NCBI GenBank assembly: GCA_034509755.1
Contig: CM067546.1
Span: 10,070,970-10,134,969, forward strand
Source of the DNA: Anisodus tanguticus
Lineage: Eukaryota; Streptophyta; Magnoliopsida; Solanales; Solanaceae
DNA length: 64,000 bases
Direction of reading: 5' to 3'
How positions within the stretch are numbered: the stretch's first letter is position 1; every line of letters begins with the position of its first letter. Made by a program: the position numbers and the translations under genes. Shown one piece after another: positions 57,785-64,000 of the stretch. The notes under the pieces are model-generated. The model had not been told where the DNA came from and did no database searches. It saw only the letters and a program-made list of their open reading frames with translations.

Positions 57785-58430
57785 GTGGTGTTGATAATTC
57801 CGACCAAAACCATACTCCTGGAGGCGGCAAAATTAGTCAGAAAAATAATGCCAAAAATCGCGGGGGGGGGGGGGGGGGGGGAACGCGGTGGTTCCGGAGA
57901 TGGTCACGGTGGCAGTAGGTCTCAAAATAACGGCAATGGGCCACAACCAAACTGGTCCCAGCCTTGGTCCCCCTGGACGTGGGCCTGGGCCAGTTGGCAG
58001 TGGCCCAACAGTCCCTACGGCCCAGCAGTTTTGCATTCTGGCCTCTGGACTGCCCATCAGCGTTTTTCCATGCCTAATCCAGTTTGGCCCATTGGTTCTC
58101 ACTCCAATTCTGGGCCGGGACATCAACCCGGTGTACTTAGGCCCCAGCCCCTCAGGCCCATCATGCAGTGGGCCCCACTCCTACCGACATTGAAGTCGTG
58201 ATGCACACGCTTGAAATAAATCCTTCGGACCCAAATTGGTACATGGACACCGACGCCACTACTCACATGACGTCCGACTCAGGTACTCTCTCGTCTTATT
58301 CCAATTTGAGCAACAATCGTGGTATAATTGTTGGTAATGGTAATTCAATTTCAATTCGTGGTTATGGTCATAAAACATTGTCTCCCCCCCATCCACCCCT
58401 TATTTTATTTGGTGTCTATTAGAAAATTCA
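57785..58430 (+). pseudogene. copia gag end and protease relic
   Basis: 57785-58201 is a Gly-, Pro- and Trp-rich linker with a run of 20 G at 57862-57881. Protease follows in another frame (58168-58422): NWYMDTDATTHMTSDSG, where the catalytic DSG/DTG triad reads DTD, then VGNGNSISIRGYG. A stop ends it at 58422. The knuckle is absent. Confidence 0.75.
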
Positions 58431-59160
58431 CCACTGATAACTCTGTGTCCATAGAATTTGATCCATTTGGTTTTTCTGTGAAGGATTTCAAGATGGGGTG
58501 TCCTCTCACGAGGTGTGATAGTAGGGGAGATCTTTAACCTATCACACCACGTTTCGGTTTCTCGAGTCACGCATTGCCATCCACTTTTGCCGCTCTGGCT
58601 CCTTCCTTGTGGCATGCTCGTCTAGGTCATCCGGGATCCTCTATTTTGTCTTCCTTAGATAAAAATAATTCTATTTCTTGTAAGGGTGTGCATAGTACTT
58701 CGAATTGTCAATCTTGTTCTTTAGGAAAAATAGTTAAGTTGCCATTTGTAGACTCTAATTCTCATACTTTAATGTCATTTTATATTATTCATAATGATTT
58801 ATGTACGTCTCCTGTTCTTAGTTTTTTGGGTCATCAGTATTATGTTTTCTTTTTGGATGATTACTCTAAGTTTTTATGGACTTTTCCGATAGCGAAAAAA
58901 TCTCAAGTGTTTTCCATCTTCTTAAAATTTAGAGCATTCATTAGAACTCAATTCGAACAGGACATAAAAATATTCAATGTGATAATGGCAAAGAATATGA
59001 CAATGAGGTATTTCGGGAATTTTGTGTCAATAATGGGATCAGTTTTTTTTTTCTTGTCCTCATACGTCTTCACAAAATGGCAAAGCCGAATGAAAAATTT
59101 GTACCATTAATAACATTGTCCGCACTTTATTGATTCATGCTTCCGTACCCCCATCATTTT
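58431..59160 (+). pseudogene. copia integrase relic (N-terminal and core)
   Basis: Pre-integrase motif LWHARLGHPGSSILSSL, zinc Cys pair CQSCSLGK, then core with IHNDLCTSPV, YYVFFLDDYSKFLW and, after a frameshift near 58970, CDNGKEYDNEVF. In the 58574-59110 frame the catalytic region is read out of phase. Integrase would insert the cDNA; this one cannot be made whole. Confidence 0.82.
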
Positions 59161-60514
59161 GGCATCATGCTCTACAAATGGCTACATATCTCCTAAACAT
59201 TCTTCCGTTCAAAGGTTTGACATATTCATCCCCCTTCAAATTTTATATATTAAGATCCCTTCGTATTCACATCTTAGGGTCTTTGGGTGCTTATGTTATC
59301 CGTTATTTCAGTCCACCACAATTAACAAACTTCAGGCCCGGTCAACTCCGTGTGTGTTTTTGCCTTTTCCGTCTAATCATCGTGCTTACAAATGTTTTGA
59401 TTTATCCTCTAATAAAATCATCATTAGTCGCCATGTAATTTTTTATGAATCCCAATTTCCATTTGCTAAGGTTAGTAATCTTGTGCCGAGTTCGTATAAT
59501 TTTTTGGAGGATGGTATATCCCCATTTATTATTCACTATTTTTTGGACATATCCTGCATCCCAAATCCTCCAGCGGGCCCACTGCCCGCTGGTCCCACTG
59601 GTCCGCCACAGGCCTCTATGCCCAGCTTAGTCACTGGGCCAGTTTTAGCAATTGGGCCAGTCCAGCCAAATACCGGAACTGGTGCAGTTCCTGTATCGTC
59701 CACTGTTTCTCGTTACCGTGTTGGGCCAGCAGGCCCATTGCCTGTTGGCCCATCCGTCCCGAGCCCAGAAAATTCCCAAAATCCGCCCAGTTCTTCCCCT
59801 ATCATAGACCGATCACTCATAGTCAACGGGGTATTTTTAAACGAAAAAAAGCATTTTAATTTAAATTCTAATGTTCTTAAATCACCTTTACCCCGTAATT
59901 CTGTGTCGGCATTAAATGACTCGAATTGGAAAATTTCTATGACCGATGAATATAATGCTCTTATTGATAATAAGACGTGGAAGTTGGTGCCCCGTCCATC
60001 TGGTATTAATATTATTAGGTCTATGTGGATTTTCGCTCATAAGGACAATTCAGACGGTTCATTTTCAAGGCATAAGGCTCGGCTTGTGGGTGATAGTAAG
60101 ACTCAGCAGATTGGTGTGGATTGTGGGGAGACGTTTAGTCCGGTGGTCAAGCCGGCCACCATTCACACTGTGCTCATCTTGGCTCTTTCGAAAGCATGGC
60201 CCATTCATCAGTTGGATGTGAAGAATGCTTTCTTACATGGTGATCTCAAGGAAACAGTCTATATGCACCAACCCTTGGCATTTAAGGATCCCAAATATCC
60301 TCATCATGTCTGTTTGTTGAAAAAATCCTTATATGGGCTTCAGCAATCTCCACGGGCCTGGTATATGAGGTTTGCCGATTATGTTTCAACTATTGGGTTC
60401 ACGCACAGCAGGTCGGATAATTCCTTGTTCGTCTATCATCATGGTTCTTCCTTGGCTTATATATTATTATATGTGGACGATATTGTCTTAAATGCTTCTT
60501 CCAATGCCTTATGA
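59159..60514 (+). pseudogene. copia integrase end and reverse transcriptase (451-codon open frame)
   Basis: Longest copia frame. It starts in the integrase C-terminal part (VFGCLCYPLF), passes a Pro/Gly-rich linker (GPLPAGPTGPPQASMP) and enters RVT_2-type RT: WKLVPRPSGINIIRSMWIF, RHKARLVG, QLDVKNAFLHGDLKETVYM, LLKKSLYGLQQSPRAWY and the catalytic LLYVDDIVL. It ends by a stop after SSNAL at 60512. The in-frame ATG is inside integrase, so it is not a true start. Confidence 0.88.
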
Positions 60515-61465
60515 CAGTCTATCACGACACTGCTTAGTTCTGAGTTTGCTAAGAAGGACTTGGGGCTATTGAGTTATTTTTTAGGGATTGCAGTCACTCG
60601 TCATGCCGGTGGCTTGTTCTTGTCACAAAGGAAGTATGCAGCCGAGAGCATTGAGAGGGCTGGGATGTCATCTTGTAAGTCCACTTTCACTTCGGTTGAT
60701 ACTAAACCCAAATTGGGTGTTGCGGCCGGCGCACCATACGAGGACCCGACCAGCTATCACAGCCTTGCAGGGGGCCTTCAGTATCTCACATTTACGAAAC
60801 CAGATATTATGTATGTCGTACAGCAGGTGTGTTTGTTTATGCATGATCCCAGGATTGATCACATGAATGCGCTCAACGCATCATTCAGTATATTAAGGGT
60901 ACACTTGACTATGGCTTGCATTTATATCCTTCCTCGACGTCCACACTTGTCTCGTATACAAATGTTGATTGGGGTGGTTGTCCAGACACCAGACGGTCTA
61001 CGTCTGGCTATTGCATCTTTCTTGGTAATAACTTGGTCTCCTGGTCTGCGAAACGTCAGTCGACTTTGTCCCGCTCCAGTGCCGAGGCTGAGTATCGAGG
61101 GGTAGCTAATGTGGTCTCTGAATCATGTTGGTTACGTAATTTGTTGTTAGAGCTTCATTTTCCTTTCCAGAAAGCGACCTTGGTTTATTGTGATAATATT
61201 AGTGTCATCTATCTGTCGGGTAATCCGGTTCAGCAACAGCGCACTAAAACATATCGAGATGGACATTCACTTTGTTCGTGAAAAGGTTGCTCGTGGTCAG
61301 GTACGCGTCTGCCATGTCCCGTCCCGGTATCAAATAGCCAACATCTTTACAAAGGGTCTTCCCTCGGTCCTTTTTGAAGATTTTAGGGACAGTCTCAACG
61401 TTCGAAGACCTCCCGCTTTACATATATCATATGTATATCATACGGTACATAGTGTATATATTTAG
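60515..61465 (+). pseudogene. copia RT end and RNase H relic
   Basis: 60560-61105 continues RT (KKDLGLLSYFLGIAVTRHAG; SYHSLAGGLQYLTFTKPDI), shifts near 60905, then 60916-61281 encodes RNase H (YTNVDWGGCPDTRRSTSGYC; SRSSAEAEYRGVA; LVYCDNISVIYLS). After a second shift near 61250 the tail reads HIEMDIHFVREKVARGQVRV and FTKGLPSVLFEDFRDSL, the usual copia end. Confidence 0.88.
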
Positions 61466-61935
61466 TTTAGGTAATATTTGGGTGTAATTAGTATTGTATA
61501 CTTACCATAATTGTATAGTTAGTATCCAAATAGAATAAGGTTTTAGGTGTAGAATAGGAATAGAATTTTCCTATTATGGAAATATGTAAATTGTATATAT
61601 ACTCTTTCAATTAATGAAAATAATCAATGGATTATATCTTTCAATACACGATGTATACACTGCCTTGTGTATACCGTGTATAACACGGATTCACAAGGAA
61701 AGTGGGAAACTAATATACACGGTATACTAGCCGTGTATATCCATGTTTGGTAAGGTATTAGTTGTATTTAATTAGGCATTGTACACTTACCATAATTGTA
61801 GTATTCTTGTATAAATATAATAGGGTTTTGCGAGTAGAATAGGAATAGGATTTTCCATATTATGAAAATTGTAAATTGTATATATACTCATTCATTAATG
61901 AAAATTATCAAGGAATTATTTCTTTCACTAATAAT
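61466..61935 (+). repeat. Two copia LTR-like modules
   Basis: Two related blocks of about 180 bp (about 61466-61648 and 61755-61935) each hold CTTACCATAATTGTA, TAGAATAGGAATAG, TTGTATATATACTC and ATTAATGAAAAT. The spacer between is rich in GTATAC and CGTGTATA words. Probably a partial 3' LTR and a neighbouring relative. Confidence 0.6.
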
Positions 61936-62156
61936 CTAGTTTTTTCTTGTTTCTTTTTATTTTGATAGAAATGGATGTTTTGGCCAGGGATGCTACAAGG
62001 ACTAGCATAAACATTCGTCCCCAGAGTAGTATTTTGCTCCAATGTGCAACAATCTTAAAGCTTAACCCTCATGTTGTGACCTAAGACACATTTAGAATTA
62101 ATATTTCCACACTAAAGTATTTTTGCAATATGATCATGAATTATATGTGAAATTAC

Positions 62157-62594
62157 CTGGAGCTATATAGCCGACAGATCCTTCAAAAATTGTAGAGTTT
62201 GTCTGAATTCTACAAGTGGTTTTATCTGTTAGATGCAGGAATCTTGCCGATCCAAAATCCCCAACATGGGCAACCAATTCATTGTCGAGGAGAACATTGC
62301 TAGGTTTGAGATCACAATGAACAATTGATATTTGACAATCATTGTGAAGATAATGGATTGCACTAGCAACATCAATAGCAATATTGAGTCGTTGCAGAAA
62401 CCCCAACCTTCTTGGCTGAACATTTTCTCTTGAATTATCTGGATGCAACCAATCCTCCAAACTCCCGTTGGTCAGAACTCATAAATTAAAACCTTGAATT
62501 CGATGCCACCATAATCAACACTAGAACATGCAGTAAGTAGCTTTACTAAATTCCGGTGTCTAACATTCCTTAGGACCTCACATTCTGGGTAAAT
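62157..62594 (-). pseudogene. LRR receptor-like kinase exon fragment
   Basis: Minus strand kinase-domain piece: PECEVLRNVRHRNLVKLLT, FKVLIYEF, then EDWLHPDNSREN, FLQRLNIAIDVASAIHYLHN, the catalytic loop IVHCDLKPSNVLLDNE, and HVGDFGSARFL (DFG), GSVGYIAP. It ends at CCAG/GTAATT (62157/62156), a plausible intron donor at the place where this RLK class (EFR/Xa21-like) usually has its intron. One base is missing near 62475 between IYEF and GSLEDW. The N-terminal kinase lobe, LRRs and membrane segment are absent; the 5' side is cut by a TRIM element at about 62590. Catalytic HRD reads HCD, as in the non-RD immune-receptor group. Confidence 0.85.
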
Positions 62595-62840
62595 AATGGA
62601 TCTTGGGTCTAACTCAACCCAAAAGCTAGCTTGCAGGGTGAGGATTGTCCAAGTTCATATAAGGAGTTCATGTTCCCATTCCATATCCGATGTGGGATTC
62701 TTAACACTCCCCCGCACGCCCAGACCTTGTTAACTGGAGCGTGAATAATATAATTTCGGGGCCCAACATCGGTGAACAAGGAATTGGAATGGGTCTCGCT
62801 CTGATACCATGTAAATAATGGATCTTGGGTCTAAGTCAAT
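62588..62840 (-). mobile_element. TRIM (miniature LTR) element, 5' LTR truncated
   Basis: Minus strand: last about 30 bp of a 5' LTR (to 62810), primer site TGGTATCAGAGC (62809-62798), short interior, G-rich tract GCGGGGGAG (62715-62707) and a 119-bp 3' LTR (62706-62588) starting TGTTAAGAATCCCACATCGG. The two LTR ends share GTAAATAATGGATCTTGGGT. Encodes nothing. Confidence 0.8.
62798..62809 (-). promoter_or_regulatory. Primer-binding site of the TRIM element
   Basis: Minus strand TGGTATCAGAGC directly after the LTR end. Confidence 0.82.
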
Positions 62841-62961
62841 CCTAGCACGTGTACTATTGTAATATATTTAGTCATATTTAGTCTTGTGTAATTATGTTAG
62901 ATATATGATCCGTATTGTATGAGGATTCCAGATTGTACACCCTATATATATTTGTATTAGA
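62841..62961. other. Unassigned AT-rich DNA, possible LTR scrap
   Basis: Contains TTGTAATATATTTAGTC and CCTATATATATTTGTATTAG; it looks like a retroelement LTR piece with a TATA-like site but cannot be assigned. Confidence 0.35.
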
Positions 62962-64000
62962 CCTATCCATCGGGTCGGAGACCCGCCCGACCCAAAAAAG
63001 TAGGGTCAGGGTCAGCTTATATCTGACCCGTGAGCCACCTGACTCGAGAAAGCGAGGATCCGATCATATGTAGGGTCGGGCCAGGGCCAGGATTTGTTAC
63101 CCACTTGACCCGGCCCGCCACCGACCCGAACCCGACCCGCGTGTCTTTTTAATATAATTTATATTATTTTTTATTTTATGAATATTTATTTTTTACTTAT
63201 TTATGTGAAGGGACAAACGAAGAATGGAACTAGTCCCTTTTCTCTATTAACGTGTAACAATCAAACCAACAAGACCAAATTAACATCATAAAATAACAGG
63301 AAAAGTGAATTTTCTGGTCTATCCACCGATGTGTTAAAAACGAGTTATGTTCCTGTCAGGAAAGAAAAGAAGGAATAAACAATTAAACATGAACTTAATC
63401 AGGTGTTTATATAACAATGCATATTAATTAGCTGTTGATTGTACCTGATGCATTTCTTATGTGTTTTGTGTCACGGAAACCAATAGTAACTGCCAAGCAT
63501 AGCACCATCAACGTCCAGTTTATCTCTGGAATGTAAATCTGGCCATGGATTTTGGATGATGTATGTACTATTTTGACCCTTGGGAAGCAACCCAAAGCTA
63601 AACATTGCTTGATTATGGAAAACGTCCGAGTGATGATGGCCTGGCTTCCAACCACTGCAGCAAGTATTACAATAGCCAGAACAAGATACTGTAGTTTTTC
63701 TGGGACAACGATAAGCATATGAATTAGTTGAGATGTTAAAAAACATAACCATGCTGCGAGTTTTAAATGAATTAAGGGAAAAAATAAAAGAAATGAGAAT
63801 GTAGCCAAGAGAGGAGCAAAGTAGTTACCAGGTACTGATAAGGGAAAAAAATAAAAGAAATGGTTTATTTTGTTTTGTAGAGCGGGTCAGGGCCGACACA
63901 TGACCCGTAGGGTCCCCGAAGGATCAAGGCTAGGGTCGGAAAATTAAAAAATAAAACAGGGTCAGGGTCAGGTCAGGATCGGGCCAGGGTCGGGCAAGTA
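62962..64000. mobile_element. Candidate DNA transposon (hAT-like) carrying a host exon; right end near or beyond window
   Basis: 62962-63135 and 63885-64000 are dense in GGGTCGGG/CCCGACCC words in inverted arrangement, resembling subterminal repeats of non-autonomous hAT-type elements. Between them are AT-rich DNA and one HAK/KUP exon with intron-like flanks. No transposase is seen. Exact terminal inverted repeats and target duplication were not established. Confidence 0.5.
63445..63699 (-). pseudogene. HAK/KUP potassium transporter exon fragment
   Basis: Minus-strand 255-bp open exon with LAAVVGSQAIITRTFSIIKQ, LALGCFPRVKIVHTSSKIHG, QIYIPEINWTLMVLCLAVTI and GFRDTKHIRNASG, the well-conserved middle of KUP/HAK/KT K+ transporters (two membrane helices around the GQIYIPEINW loop). 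It is flanked by TTATCGTTGTCCCAG (acceptor-like) before and CAG/GTACAA (donor-like) after, so it came from genomic DNA, not mRNA. No neighbouring exons are seen within the window. Either a captured exon in a transposon or part of a gene broken by one. Confidence 0.85.

Larger units (their letters stand above)
57785..61465 (+). mobile_element. Ty1/copia retrotransposon, 5'-truncated and decayed
   Basis: Plus-strand order gag linker - protease - integrase - RT - RNase H, the copia order. No 5' LTR, primer site or gag capsid is seen at the left edge. LTR-like modules follow at 61466. At least five frame breaks. Lineage within copia not assigned. Confidence 0.88.

Noticed and set aside
57785..58201. 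Pro/Trp/Gly-rich 138-codon frame as an independent gene
   Set aside because: It is the gag-end linker of the copia relic, extended by the G20 tract; no capsid or signal sequence.

Overview
This is a transposon-dense stretch of a plant nuclear genome, most likely Solanaceae. Nothing in it resembles an intact ordinary gene. Almost every base that can be named belongs to Ty3/gypsy or Ty1/copia LTR retrotransposons, to an endogenous pararetrovirus (EPRV, family Caulimoviridae, Solendovirus/Cavemovirus-like), or to small captured or decayed pieces of host genes: a type I MADS-box gene, an LRR receptor kinase and a HAK/KUP potassium transporter. Family calls come from reading motifs in the translated sequence. 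No database search was run, and the host family is inferred from the EPRV and LTR types.

Layout. 1-3199 is the 3' LTR and integrase end of a minus-strand Tekay/Del-like gypsy element, cut off by the window edge on the left. 3199-16037 is a 12.8 kb EPRV mosaic. It holds plus-strand pieces (3441-8118: RT, leader, RT-RNase H, ORF4, promoter, primer site, ORF1), minus-strand pieces (8119-16037: movement/coat protein, an ORF4 scrap, protease, then a long nearly collinear coat/movement-ORF1-leader-promoter-ORF4 copy) and a small minus-strand movement/coat scrap at the left edge. 16040-23215 is repeat B: a degraded gypsy LTR fused to a gag zinc-knuckle relic, then a Tat/Ogre-like LTR and Athila/Tat-type gag relic. 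23216-26904 holds unassigned DNA, a MADS-box relic and a gypsy LTR fragment.

26905 to about 42080 is a second copy of the first gypsy element, again minus strand. Its gag is split by a complete non-autonomous 8.4 kb LTR element (33223-41651) with a perfect 5-bp target-site duplication. 42085-46734 contains two truncated plus-strand gypsy LTR/leader/gag pieces. 46735-53903 is a second copy of repeat B. 53904-57780 continues the Athila/Tat element (gag-protease, RT remnant, RNase H, integrase). 57785-61935 is a decayed Ty1/copia element with LTR-like modules. 62134-62594 is an LRR-kinase exon fragment (minus), abutted by a tiny TRIM element. 62962-64000 has GGGTCGGG-rich ends around a single HAK/KUP exon.

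The direct repeats 1-3199/26991-29935 and 16040-23215/46735-53903 lie in the same order and orientation. This suggests that a roughly 27-31 kb block was duplicated in tandem and that the EPRV mosaic replaced the middle of the left copy. None of the retroelements looks autonomous: every polyprotein has stops, frameshifts or deletions. What stays recognisable is cis-acting: two EPRV promoter/primer-site modules, LTR hairpins and tandem arrays, and an opposed arrangement of viral copies that could yield double-stranded RNA.
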